From: CAWBBA01 sp963729795
Lineage (GTDB): Bacteria > Desulfobacterota > Desulfomonilia > Desulfomonilales > Desulfomonilaceae
Reading direction: 5' to 3'
Assembly: GCA_963729795.1 (NCBI GenBank)
Contig: CAVSPC010000040.1
Location: 1 to 64,000 of the forward strand
Length of the DNA: 64,000 nt
Below the pieces are notes generated by a model. It was not told where the DNA came from, searched no databases, and saw only the letters and a list, made by a program, of their open reading frames with translations. Every line of letters starts with the position of its first letter. Position 1 is the stretch's first letter. The translations under genes were made by a program, and so were the position numbers. Positions 10,076 to 18,471 of this stretch are shown piece by piece.

Positions 10076-10152
10076 TGGGCCAGATCCGCCTTAGCCCAAC
10101 TCTTTTCTTCAAACCCGAAGTCAGGGTTGTGATCATCTGCCTCCGAATTGCC
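10051..10152 (-). pseudogene. Possible HsdM N-terminal fragment
   Basis: In a different frame overlapping the excisionase-like fragment, the peptide HNPDFGFEEKSWAKAD resembles the start of type I restriction HsdM proteins (NP-D-x-G-F-E-x-K-L-W-x-x-A-D). It ends at a stop after about ten unrelated residues. The resemblance is short, so this is a tentative call. If right, a type I system was cut short here before or during arrival of the type III operon. Confidence 0.3.
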
Positions 10153-10547
10153 CCGACGCTCTTTCTCCGTCTCATCGTCAGCCCAAAACTCTCGCGCATC
10201 TCCGCCTTCGAGGCAATTATTTTCAGTGTCATGGCCTGAAAGAGACACAGCTCACTGTACAATCGCGCCGACGTATGTCAGATGAGGACATTTTCCGGCA
10301 AATTATCAATGTCGGCCATATCTGGGTCATTCCGTGCCGCAATTTTGGAGCGTGGGTACGATGTCCATCCTCTGAGGGCAGCCTGGATTTATTTTTGTTT
10401 TCGGCAAAGCAGCCTTGGAACCAAAATTCTTGACTCTCAGAGCGATTCGATGAATATTCCATTTTCAGACCCTTAAGCTAAAGTGCATGCGTTTGGATGA
10501 GCGAATATTTTCGGCTTTTGTCCCGATGAGCTAAAGGAGGCCAGCCT

Positions 10548-11897
10548 GTGTCCCTTGTGGAAAATTTGGATCATGCGTATGAAATACTTGGACTGGTGAG
10601 AGGAGCCACCAGAGAAGAAGTAGTGGCACGGTATCGAGAGCATGCCAAGAAATACCATCCCGACCTTTTCCATGCTGAAGATATTCCCGAGGAATTGCGA
10701 CAGCAAACCACGGAAAAGATTAAAGCCATAAATGAGGCCTACAGAACAATAATTACTGGTATTTCGTCGTCTTCAGGTCCCGCCATTAAATCCGGTTCGG
10801 GAGTTGAAATTGCCTGGAAGTTTGATGCTAAGTATCAGGTTTTTGGTCCTCCAGTAATTGTGGATGAGGTCATTTATTTCTGCAATCGCGGTCCTGCACT
10901 GGCGAGTCGAGACGGCACCCTGTTTTCGCTTGCTCTTTCGACTGGAAAAGAGAATTGGAGATTTAGGACGGGGGGCGAAGCGACCAGTTCCGTATCAGTG
11001 ATCGATGGGATAGCATATTTCGGAAGTACGGACAGAAACATATACGCCATTGAAGTCAATACACCCGATGAACTCTGGAGGGCCAAGACTCAGAATCCAG
11101 TCAAAAGAACTCCTGTCGTGGCCGAAGGTTTGGTTTTCTCACAATATTTTGTGGAGAACTCTCTCAGTGCGCTCGACGCTAAAACGGGCAAGCCGAAATG
11201 GACGTTCAAGACTGCGGGGGAGGTTGCGTATAATCCAGCTATTGCCGAAGACACGGCATACTTTTCATCCCAAAAAGGATATCTTTACTCGTTGGACCTA
11301 AAAACACATCGGCTAAGATGGCGGACATACAATAAGAACTTCACGATTTTCGAACCGATTATTTCCGACGATTTGGTAATCTTTTATCTTTCAGATTACA
11401 GTCTGATCGCCCTAGATAGGGAATCAGCAAGCGAAAGATGGTCCGGCATGGTGGGGCGGATGGAAGGGATGTTTACCGAGGGTATTACAGTCCACGATGG
11501 GGTAATTTTTGCGGCAAGTACGCGTTATGAGTGGCACGAGATGAAACAGGTGGGTCTCTTAATGGCATTGGATGCGGCTTCGGGAAAACAATTGTGGGAA
11601 TCTCCAACGAAAATGGATCTATTCTATACGCCCGTCATTCAGGATGGGATCATTTATACATCAGGTATTGCTGGCCCAGTCTGTGCATTCGATGTCAAAA
11701 CAGGCCAGAAGATTTGGGATTTTGACTTTCAGAAATGGACGTACAATTTGGCTGCCCACGAGGGAATGGTGTATGTTGGCAGTTGCGACGCTTTGTACGC
11801 CTTGAAACCCAGAGAAAGGGCCTCGAAAGAGAAACCGTCGAAGGAACCAGAGGTCCCGAAAATACCGCAAAAGAAAAAGCAATTAAGGGCAAGATAG
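10548..11897 (+). CDS. J-domain / PQQ-like beta-propeller fusion protein
   Basis: Starts at GTG 10548 with a strong AAAGGAGG 8 nt upstream. Residues ~5-65 are a J-domain with the HPD motif (KKYHPDLF), which stimulates DnaK-type ATPases. Residues ~90-425 form repeated PQQ-like propeller blades: units such as GTLFSLALSTGKENWRF, ALDAKTGKPKWTF and AFDVKTGQKIWDF recur. No signal peptide is seen, so it should be cytoplasmic, which is unusual for PQQ-type propellers. The tail is lysine-rich. It is followed after 14 bp by an unknown 515-aa gene. A role as a DnaK co-chaperone using the propeller to bind clients is inference. Confidence 0.8.
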   Translation: MSLVENLDHAYEILGLVRGATREEVVARYREHAKKYHPDLFHAEDIPEELRQQTTEKIKAINEAYRTIITGISSSSGPAIKSGSGVEIAWKFDAKYQVFGPPVIVDEVIYFCNRGPALASRDGTLFSLALSTGKENWRFRTGGEATSSVSVIDGIAYFGSTDRNIYAIEVNTPDELWRAKTQNPVKRTPVVAEGLVFSQYFVENSLSALDAKTGKPKWTFKTAGEVAYNPAIAEDTAYFSSQKGYLYSLDLKTHRLRWRTYNKNFTIFEPIISDDLVIFYLSDYSLIALDRESASERWSGMVGRMEGMFTEGITVHDGVIFAASTRYEWHEMKQVGLLMALDAASGKQLWESPTKMDLFYTPVIQDGIIYTSGIAGPVCAFDVKTGQKIWDFDFQKWTYNLAAHEGMVYVGSCDALYALKPRERASKEKPSKEPEVPKIPQKKKQLRAR

Positions 11898-11911
11898 GAA
11901 AAGGACTATTT

Positions 11912-13459
11912 ATGGTAGTATTGAAGAGGAAAAAGGGGAGAGTGAACCGAAAGCGCCATAAGATTCCTGAATTGCAGGCCCTTCAAGAAGCATGGATGGT
12001 TTCAGGCAAGATTTCGGTCAAGAGTCAGGGCTGTTGTAACATCTTGCTGATAGTTCCCCACGGCTTTCCGGGAGACGACACAAATGCCGAGATGCTCGGA
12101 TACCATCTCGCAGAGTGTCTTCAATGCTATGCCGTAATCAATAATCGGAAATACATGAAACAGACCAACTCCGGCCAACTTTCAGGATTCGTGGCGGACC
12201 TTTTTCTCCAACGAGATGCAACGACGTTAGCCGTGAACGATTACCTGAATCCCATAAGGGCCATAGTGGAATCAATTCACGAGACTTTTTCGAAGCCGCC
12301 GCTGGTTTTATTTCTTGGCGGCATGACCGGGACCCCGTCCCTGAATCCGCCACCGCCCTTCTGTGCTGTTCAGGTCGATACTGATATTATCAAACTGCAT
12401 TGCCGTGGAGTTACCACCGTCCCCGAAAGGATGATAGAAGAGATATGCAATGAGCTGGAAAAAGTTGGGTTCGTACCATGGAAAAAAGGTTCAGGAATCG
12501 ATGATTCTATGCTGACGTACTTTACTAAAAATATGAATTGGCCGGTCAGTGTGGCCCGATTAGGAGTTCCATTCTCGGGATTTAGAGACAATGTGGCCGG
12601 ACTGGACGAGGGAGCAAAACTTTTGGCCGAGGCTGTAAAGAAAATGAGCGCCTACGAGGAGCTTGAGCCGGGGCAGTTCCGATCAGCTTTCGACAAGTCA
12701 CTCACCACCTTAGTCCGGCCCTCGACGGATCATGAACTTGAGGAGCAGGTAGACGAAGAATTGATCGAAGCGGCAGTAATCTTCATTAATGAAACGCTCA
12801 ATAAGACTATTTACAAGGGCGCTGAAGAGATCGGGGCCTATGTGCTGGAGAAGTTCTTTGATAATGACGTTGATGAGGCTTCTTCAAGGGCTCCCCAAAA
12901 GTCTATTAGCTACCGCCGCCTGTGCGAAAGAGATGACTTGCTTCTTAGTCCTGGCCAATTGAGTGTTATGGTTCGAGTGGCTGCACAGGAAAGCTACTTT
13001 TCGAAAAACCGAGTTGATGTGACCGCCCTTTCTTATACTCATAAAGCCGAGCTGGTAAAGCTTCAGAATTCGCAAGCCAAACTGGATCTGGTTAAAGAGG
13101 CTATCGAAGGGGCTTATTCAACAAGAAGACTGGAGGAGCGGGTCAAGGAAATTCGGAAACAAGCTCTTGGGTCAGATGGGATAGGGGTTTCTGAAATAGC
13201 CCGCTACGTCCACAATCCGCTGAAACTCTTTGAAGATCCCGTGATTATGAAATTTGTTGGGGATTCGGCAAAGCTCAAGAAATTGCCACCCGATTTCAGA
13301 GACAAACTTCACGCCGACGCCTTCAATATGATTGAACGGATAAATGAATGGAGGAGAAAGTACGGTAGACTCGTAAGAAAGCTTGAAAAGATAGCGGAAA
13401 AGGAGAACCGAGCTAAAGCCGAAGAATCGACGGAACTGTTACGGCGCCCTAACAGTTGA
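11912..13459 (+). CDS. Unknown 515-aa protein, partner of J-domain protein
   Basis: The start is placed at ATG 11912, with AGGAAAAGGA upstream and just after the J-domain gene; a longer in-frame start would overlap that gene heavily. Residues ~50-170 contain NILLIVPHGFPGDD and LVLFLGGMT, weakly like the metal-ligand VPHG region of N-formylglutamate amidohydrolase-type enzymes, but I would not assign that function. The C-terminal half is strongly helical and charged, with likely coiled coil at ~395-440 and ~490-510. No membrane segment is seen. The 14-bp spacing to the J-domain gene suggests a joint role. Confidence 0.6.
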   Translation: MVVLKRKKGRVNRKRHKIPELQALQEAWMVSGKISVKSQGCCNILLIVPHGFPGDDTNAEMLGYHLAECLQCYAVINNRKYMKQTNSGQLSGFVADLFLQRDATTLAVNDYLNPIRAIVESIHETFSKPPLVLFLGGMTGTPSLNPPPPFCAVQVDTDIIKLHCRGVTTVPERMIEEICNELEKVGFVPWKKGSGIDDSMLTYFTKNMNWPVSVARLGVPFSGFRDNVAGLDEGAKLLAEAVKKMSAYEELEPGQFRSAFDKSLTTLVRPSTDHELEEQVDEELIEAAVIFINETLNKTIYKGAEEIGAYVLEKFFDNDVDEASSRAPQKSISYRRLCERDDLLLSPGQLSVMVRVAAQESYFSKNRVDVTALSYTHKAELVKLQNSQAKLDLVKEAIEGAYSTRRLEERVKEIRKQALGSDGIGVSEIARYVHNPLKLFEDPVIMKFVGDSAKLKKLPPDFRDKLHADAFNMIERINEWRRKYGRLVRKLEKIAEKENRAKAEESTELLRRPNS

Positions 13460-14345
13460 AGAATTTGCCCGGTTTCCCTTGTTGCAATTTCAGAACGGTC
13501 CAAGATCCAGTCCCCATGCATCATATCCTTAAATCTCCAGCGATTCTGGAATTTCGCCTCCCCCAGGATGGATGTTATGGGACTCCTAACATTTTTTGGA
13601 TTTTAGTATAGGGCCTGGGGGGTCTTTCCTGTATTCATGCGGCATTTCTCTCATTTATGTGTGACAAACGTAAGGGAAAGTAATGGATGTTATAGACTGG
13701 AAGCGGCAGAATCCCCCTTGTTTCCATTCAACGAGCCCAGTGGATTCTTTAGGACTTTCGCCAAGAATGGGGCTGATAATCGAGCATGATCCGACGAAGA
13801 TACATTCCGAGGAACACAAGAGCCCCGAACATATATTTCTTGCCGTTTGTCCTGAATCGATCCAGCATTTCCCCCATTCGCTAACATTCCGACCGACAAC
13901 AAAATGGGCGATTTTGAAGGACTGACCCCAACGAAATGGGGTTTTTGAGGTCTTAGACTCATTTTTGCTCAAAGTTTCATCAGTTTTTCGTGTTCCTGCC
14001 CACAGGTTTACGTTCCTGAATACCAATCCCTGAATTTTCTGAACCTCACTGTATCATTCCCACAGCCAGCTTAGTTCCTATGTTTCTTCTTTATTAGTTT
14101 CTTCTTTCCCCTTCTTCTATTGAGGGGATAGAGGGGGTTTAATGAAGGGATGATGAAATAAATGTCCGTGTGTGTCTCACTGCACGCTCGGCCGCACGCC
14201 ATCACAGGAGCATCCGCACCGGCAATTCTATTTATATTTAATGGTTAGTGGTTTGGTTTAGATCGGAAATGAACATGGGACCGTATCGACAGCGGGTGCT
14301 CGGGCAAACCACATCGAAAAACATGAGAGAAAGGAGAAAAGGCCG
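13460..14345. other. Intergenic stretch without clear genes
   Basis: No reading frame here has both a plausible start and family-like sequence. It contains one terminator-like hairpin (listed separately) and several T-rich tracts. It separates the J-domain pair from the mobile-element-like block and may contain an element boundary, but I see no integrase or clear attachment repeat. Confidence 0.5.
13926..13946 (+). terminator. Rho-independent terminator-like hairpin
   Basis: CCCCA, a six-base loop, TGGGG, then five T residues. The stem is short (5 bp) but GC-rich. It lies 466 bp after the 515-aa gene, so which transcript it ends is uncertain. Confidence 0.4.
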
Positions 14346-14450
14346 ATGAAGAAACCGTGGAGCGATGTGCTGGTCGTCGTACTCGTTGCGGCCACAGAGG
14401 CCATCGTGGAAATCCTGAAGCATTTAAAGAAGAAAGGCAAGGCACCCTAA
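14346..14450 (+). CDS. Small hydrophobic peptide 1 (34 aa)
   Basis: A 34-codon frame MKKPWSDVLVVVLVAATEAI... with a lysine-rich C terminus (LKKKGKAP). The N-terminal half is hydrophobic enough for one membrane segment and AGGAGAAAAGG sits upstream. Its stop at 14450 is directly followed by the start of the next small gene. No family is recognised. First of three consecutive tiny, hydrophobic, same-strand genes. Confidence 0.55.
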   Translation: MKKPWSDVLVVVLVAATEAIVEILKHLKKKGKAP

Positions 14451-14594
14451 ATGAATGAGCTTGATAAACTGATTGCGGTCACTGCGGCAACGATCACCAT
14501 AATCTACCTGCTCGGTCCCGCCGCCGTTTGGCGGATTACCAAGGGAGTGGCTGAATTCCTGCTGATTATTCTGGTTTTCATCTGGGCAATATAA
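14451..14594 (+). CDS. Small hydrophobic peptide 2 (47 aa)
   Basis: A 47-aa frame beginning MNELDKLIAV immediately after the stop of peptide 1. Two hydrophobic stretches (~8-24 and ~35-46) give it a two-helix, holin-like outline, but no family can be assigned. The zero-base junction suggests translational coupling with peptide 1. Confidence 0.55.
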   Translation: MNELDKLIAVTAATITIIYLLGPAAVWRITKGVAEFLLIILVFIWAI

Positions 14595-14636
14595 GCGCCC
14601 TCAAGCCCTCTGACACACAAAAAAGGAGGCTTTGCA

Positions 14637-14783
14637 ATGAACGGCATGAATAGAGAAAGTGGGGGAATCGGACTGATAATCCTGCTGGTCATACTCTACA
14701 TCATTTTCAATCCTATTCCAGGTCCCATTGACGACGCGGCGGTGGCGGCCATTGGTGGATACCAAGCCCTTAAAAGACTGTGA
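14637..14783 (+). CDS. Small hydrophobic peptide 3 (48 aa)
   Basis: A 48-aa frame starting MNGMNRESGG with AAAAGGAGG 6 nt upstream, a strong ribosome site that supports real translation. A single hydrophobic helix (IGLIILLVILYIIF) is followed by a soluble tail. No family recognised. Placed between peptides 1-2 and a recombination-associated gene, so probably part of the same mobile-element operon. Confidence 0.6.
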   Translation: MNGMNRESGGIGLIILLVILYIIFNPIPGPIDDAAVAAIGGYQALKRL

Positions 14784-14851
14784 CAGTCTTACGCCCGCAT
14801 GCACGCGGTAAATCTAAAGAAAAGAGAATACATCACGAAAGGAGCGCTAAT

Positions 14852-15529
14852 ATGGGAACTAACGGATTCCGAGAAGACGAACTAGTGAGCCGTCGAGTCA
14901 AGGTGAACGGCGAATGGCAAACCCGAATTTTCCCTGTGGTGGGCGGCCGCCTGAGGCTGGCTCATGAAGAAAATCAAAGTCTCAACTTGCAAACCGAGAT
15001 GGTCAATTGGGACGGTCAATTTGCGATCTTCAAATGCTGCGCCGGCACCAGCAAGGGGCAATTCGTAGGCTACGGCACCGCCAACAGCCAAAGAGACACA
15101 AAGTTGGCCGATTCGTTGATTGAATTGGCAGAAACCAGGGCAATTGCCAGAGCGCTGCGATTTGCCGGATACGGCATGGAGTACACGGGAGCCGAGGAAG
15201 TCTCGCATGTGGCCGCCGCAGAGCATAATAGTGGTGAGCAAAGCGAGAACAAGGATCAGAAGCCGGTTTTTGACCATGAGGAAACTCAGGGCAAACCCGA
15301 AACAAAAGCTGCGGCTCAAGCCCGAAACGGCAATAACGGAAACGGCAGCCGAGCCACGGGAGCCCAATGCCGAGCTTTGTATGCCCTTTCCAAGAAGGCC
15401 AAGATGCACGACGAGGATCTGGATGGCCTACTCAGACCATTGAACGCCAGCCGCTTCGAAGACCTCTCTTTGTCCGATGCCAGCCAATTGATCCAGTACT
15501 TCCAGACCCAGGTTCAGGTCGCCGCTTAA
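14852..15529 (+). CDS. Putative recombination-associated (Erf/Rad52-like) protein
   Basis: The start at ATG 14852 is preceded by GAAAGGAG. The 225-aa protein has an N-terminal domain (~1-125) with LIELAETRAIARALRFAG, which resembles the conserved helix of phage/ICE single-strand-annealing or ssDNA-binding proteins. A low-complexity Gln/Asn/Lys/Glu linker follows (~130-175). The last ~50 residues (TGAQCRALYALSKKA...) resemble the small helical tail seen in several such proteins. Function is inferred only. Its neighbour, a RecB/Cas4-like nuclease, is a typical partner for a phage-type recombination system. Confidence 0.5.
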   Translation: MGTNGFREDELVSRRVKVNGEWQTRIFPVVGGRLRLAHEENQSLNLQTEMVNWDGQFAIFKCCAGTSKGQFVGYGTANSQRDTKLADSLIELAETRAIARALRFAGYGMEYTGAEEVSHVAAAEHNSGEQSENKDQKPVFDHEETQGKPETKAAAQARNGNNGNGSRATGAQCRALYALSKKAKMHDEDLDGLLRPLNASRFEDLSLSDASQLIQYFQTQVQVAA

Positions 15530-15600
15530 CCTTTTCCCTGACAGAACCATCATCACTGATCACTACGGGGCGAGTGCCGAAATACGCCCGGAGGAGAATT

Positions 15601-15738
15601 ATGTACTGGTTCACCCGTTTCCATCATCAACTACCCGTCGACAGAAAAGACCTGAAGAAAAGAAACCGCAAACTGTTCCGGCAGCGTAGCCGCTCGGCCA
15701 ATCGGCTGGGTCTGCGCCGGAGAAGGAGAAGACGATGA
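15601..15738 (+). CDS. Small arginine-rich basic protein (45 aa)
   Basis: ATG at 15601 is preceded by CGGAGGAGAATT, a strong ribosome site, and the frame ends overlapping the ATG of the next gene (15735-15738, ATGA). The peptide is extremely basic, ending in a run of arginines, which suggests nucleic-acid binding. No family recognised. Confidence 0.6.
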   Translation: MYWFTRFHHQLPVDRKDLKKRNRKLFRQRSRSANRLGLRRRRRRR

Positions 15739-16502
15739 ACGACCAGGCACAAGAGAAGCCTCATCTCAGCTACAGCCAGATCAACACGTATTGCACGTGT
15801 CCTTTGAAATATCGCTTTCACTACATCGACCAGATCGAGCCTCCCTTCACCGCAGCCCCGCTCGCCTTCGGGTCGGCCATTCACGAAGCCGTGGCAGCAT
15901 TCTACCAGAGTTGCCTGGAAGGTGATCCCCTGTCCGCCGGGCAGGTTCATGACGTGTACCGTCAGGCATGGGAAAGTCATTCCAAGGAACGACCGATACG
16001 TTTCTCCAACGGTGACTCCGCTGAGAGTCTCACCGACAAGGCAAAGCGGATGCTCGAGGTGTTCCACGAGTCATTCGATCCCGCTGTCCAGATCATCGGA
16101 ATCGAGGAACCCTTTGAGGTGGATCTCGGCAAACGCATTCCTCCGCTGGTGGGCTTGATCGATGTGGTGGAACAGGCACCGGACGGCACGGTGACCGTAG
16201 CGGATCTGAAGACCGCATCAAAGCGTTACTCGGACCAGACCGTGCACTCCAACGTGCAGCTCACCTGCTATTCGTTGGGAGCACAGACGCTCGGATTCAA
16301 CGGAGACACACGCTTTCGACTGGACGTGCTCCTGAAGACCCAGAATCCCGAGCTGATCCGGTACGAGACAACCCGAACCGATGCTGATCGGGACCGCTTC
16401 CTGAAGCTGGTCAAGGGCGTTTGGCAAGGCATCAAGAAGGAAGTCTTCTTTCCCAAAGCGGATTGGCAGTGCGGGCAATGTCCCGTTTGCCGATCCTTGT
16501 AA
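15735..16502 (+). CDS. RecB/Cas4-like PD-(D/E)XK exonuclease
   Basis: A 255-aa protein of the PDDEXK_1 family. It opens with LSYSQINTYCTCPLKYRFHY, whose Cys20/Cys22, together with the C-terminal QCGQCPVC, should ligate a 4Fe-4S cluster as in AddB and Cas4. FGSAIHEAV supplies the family His. GLIDVV and VADLKT provide the catalytic D...D-x-K residues. No CRISPR array or other cas genes are in the window, so a role in phage/ICE recombination with the upstream protein is more likely than spacer acquisition. Start overlaps the previous stop (ATGA). Confidence 0.85.
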   Translation: MNDQAQEKPHLSYSQINTYCTCPLKYRFHYIDQIEPPFTAAPLAFGSAIHEAVAAFYQSCLEGDPLSAGQVHDVYRQAWESHSKERPIRFSNGDSAESLTDKAKRMLEVFHESFDPAVQIIGIEEPFEVDLGKRIPPLVGLIDVVEQAPDGTVTVADLKTASKRYSDQTVHSNVQLTCYSLGAQTLGFNGDTRFRLDVLLKTQNPELIRYETTRTDADRDRFLKLVKGVWQGIKKEVFFPKADWQCGQCPVCRSL

Positions 16503-16521
16503 GGAATGGTAGGAGGTCGAG

Positions 16522-16641
16522 ATGGCCACCAAAGCCAAACCTGTACAGATAGACCCCCGAGTAGAGCCGCTCGTACACGTCGGAAGACAGTCTCTGTGGA
16601 AATGGATCGAGGCAGCGTATCCGTATCACGAAATGGCCTGA
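16522..16641 (+). CDS. Small unknown protein (39 aa)
   Basis: ATG 16522 lies 6 nt after AGGAGG and 19 bp after the RecB-like gene. The 39-aa product starts MATKAKPVQIDPRVEP and has an aromatic, amphipathic end (SLWKWIEAAYPYHEM). No family recognised. After the TGA the same frame stays open with protein-like sequence from 16663, so the true gene could be longer or broken; the stretch 16642-16805 holds nothing else I can name. Confidence 0.45.
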   Translation: MATKAKPVQIDPRVEPLVHVGRQSLWKWIEAAYPYHEMA

Positions 16642-16805
16642 CCCTTTCCATCAGCGGCAAGAATGTGCAGTTGCAGCAAGCAGTCCCCACTGAACCTCAC
16701 CTTCGACACCGGCGAGGTAGAGTTCGATGACGGCGAGATCCTGGTGAGGCTGAAGGAGATGCGATCAAGCTGCAACTCGATTAACATGAACACAACAATA
16801 CCGAG

Positions 16806-16844
16806 AGCCCGGCTGGTCTTCGGATCAGTCGGGCTTCTTTATTT
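16806..16844 (+). terminator. Rho-independent terminator before DUF6094 gene
   Basis: A 10-bp stem (AGCCCGGCTG with CAGTCGGGCT, one G-T pair) around a ten-base loop is followed by TTCTTTATTT. It should end or attenuate transcription of the upstream block just before the DUF6094 ribosome site. Confidence 0.6.
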
Positions 16845-16855
16845 GGAGGACATCC

Positions 16856-17869
16856 ATGCGAATAGCAGGCCGGATGAAGATGGGCTATTACCCGACTCCT
16901 TCGAGAGTCGTGGAACAGGCCAAGAATTTCTTTCTATTTCCCCCTGCGCCGTTCACGGCACTGGACCCATGCTGCGGCGAGGGCCTCGCTCTGGCACAAC
17001 TGGTGAGCGGCACGCAGGCTTTCACGTATGGCGTGGAACTCGATCAGTATCGGGCCGACGAGGCTGAGAGTCGTATTCAGAACGTTCTGAAGTGTGGCAT
17101 CGAAGAGACACGCATAGCCCACCAGTCCTGTTCGCTCCTTTTTCTTAATCCGCCTTATGACGAGGCGATCCGTGAAGAAGATGCGGAGACAAAGACCGAG
17201 CGACAGGAGAAGGCGTTTCTCCGAATGACCGTCCCGTACCTCATTCCCGGCGGTGTGCTTGTGTACATCATTCCTCAGGCTCGCCTGAATAGAGGCATTT
17301 CACGGCTATTGGCATCTCGCTTTGAGAAAATTCAGGTCTTCCGCTTTTCCGATCCCGAATACGATGATTTCAAGCAAGTGGTGGTGTTTGGGGTGCGCAA
17401 AGGAGAAAACTCCCTGGATGAGGGATTGGCTCTGAAGCTTCAGAACATTCCGAATCGAGAGCTGGAGCCATTGCCGGAGACTGCTACGGCACAGTACTCG
17501 GTTCCGCCATCTCCGCCCTTGAAGCTGTTCCGCTCCACTGTGATCGACCCTGAAGAATTGGAGAAACAGATGGCCAAGTCCCCTTTGTGGCGCAGGCTCC
17601 ATGCAATGACTATGAGGAACGATCTACAGGTGCCCCGCCCGCCTCTGCCTTTGCACTCCGGACACTTGGGGCTGCTGTTGGCAGCGGGGAAGCTCGATGG
17701 CGTGGTGGGTAAAGGCCCTGACCGCCATGTGGTGAAAGGCAAGGTAACAAAGGTCGTCTCCAAGGTCGAGGAATACAAAGGAGACGTGCTGGAGCAGCGA
17801 GAGCTGGATCGGTACGTTGTCTCTATCAAGGTTCTCGACGGTAACGGTGAAATACGTGAGCTGACCTGA
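16856..17869 (+). CDS. DUF6094 family DNA methyltransferase-like protein
   Basis: A 337-aa protein with the AdoMet-binding pattern LDPCCGEGLAL near residue 44 and the catalytic NPPY motif in LLFLNPPYDEA near residue 101, as in gamma-type N6-adenine methyltransferases. The opening GYYPTPSRVVEQ is typical of DUF6094 proteins of plasmids, phages and ICEs. The C-terminal third has no recognised domain. Start chosen at ATG 16856 after TTGGAGGA. It heads a run with an unknown gene and an SNF2-like helicase. It may methylate element DNA; that is inference. Confidence 0.8.
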   Translation: MRIAGRMKMGYYPTPSRVVEQAKNFFLFPPAPFTALDPCCGEGLALAQLVSGTQAFTYGVELDQYRADEAESRIQNVLKCGIEETRIAHQSCSLLFLNPPYDEAIREEDAETKTERQEKAFLRMTVPYLIPGGVLVYIIPQARLNRGISRLLASRFEKIQVFRFSDPEYDDFKQVVVFGVRKGENSLDEGLALKLQNIPNRELEPLPETATAQYSVPPSPPLKLFRSTVIDPEELEKQMAKSPLWRRLHAMTMRNDLQVPRPPLPLHSGHLGLLLAAGKLDGVVGKGPDRHVVKGKVTKVVSKVEEYKGDVLEQRELDRYVVSIKVLDGNGEIRELT

Positions 17870-17880
17870 AAGGGGGCATT

Positions 17881-18471
17881 ATGTTGCATCAGGTCGTTTA
17901 TGACGAGTACTGGAGAGGCATCAGCGTATCGACCTACACAGACCTGTACGCCTACGATCCTGAGAATGCCTCATTGGTTTTTGTTTCCCTGGCCGGTACC
18001 GAGCAGGCGGTCAAAGCCATATCCTCTGCGATCATCGGTTGCAGGACAGTGAGCATTCTGCGCGAGCCGGATACGGAGATCCCGGTCAATGGACATCCTG
18101 CATCCCATTTTCGTGTATTGTCCACGAAGCTTCCCGGTGGAGCTGTTCACCAATTGGTAGCGGATACTCGATTCTTTGGGAATGAGGATTCGGAATCGCG
18201 GCTGGTCATCATTCCTCAATCCGATGACGTGTCCAGGGTTGTTTACTCTCAAGTCCTGGCTCATTTGGCTTCCCCGCTTGTTCCCGAGTGGAGCGCATGG
18301 ATCTGCGAACAATTGATCGGTCAGGATCTCATTCGGCAGATGGAAGGAACTCTGAAAGTGGTTGAAGTCTCGGTAAGTGAGCCAACGGTGGATGAAATTG
18401 TCTCGGAAGGAGTACGGATGGGACGAATCCATTTCAATGAACAAGGAGGCCTTTATGCTGGAATCAATTAA
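17881..18471 (+). CDS. Unknown 196-aa protein
   Basis: A well-formed gene 11 bp after the DUF6094 gene with AAAGGGGG upstream. The predicted alpha/beta protein has no membrane segment and no motif I recognise. Its last codons overlap the start of the helicase gene by 17 bp, so it belongs to the same transcript. It probably acts with the methyltransferase and helicase. Confidence 0.65.
   Translation: MLHQVVYDEYWRGISVSTYTDLYAYDPENASLVFVSLAGTEQAVKAISSAIIGCRTVSILREPDTEIPVNGHPASHFRVLSTKLPGGAVHQLVADTRFFGNEDSESRLVIIPQSDDVSRVVYSQVLAHLASPLVPEWSAWICEQLIGQDLIRQMEGTLKVVEVSVSEPTVDEIVSEGVRMGRIHFNEQGGLYAGIN

Noticed and set aside
11735..11911. Longer N terminus for the 515-aa protein
   Set aside because: It would overlap the J-domain gene by over 160 bp in another frame; ATG 11912 has its own ribosome site.
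15735..16502. Possible Cas4, hinting at CRISPR adaptation
   Set aside because: No repeat-spacer array and no cas1, cas2 or effector genes in the window; phage/ICE-type RecB-like nucleases share the same motifs.
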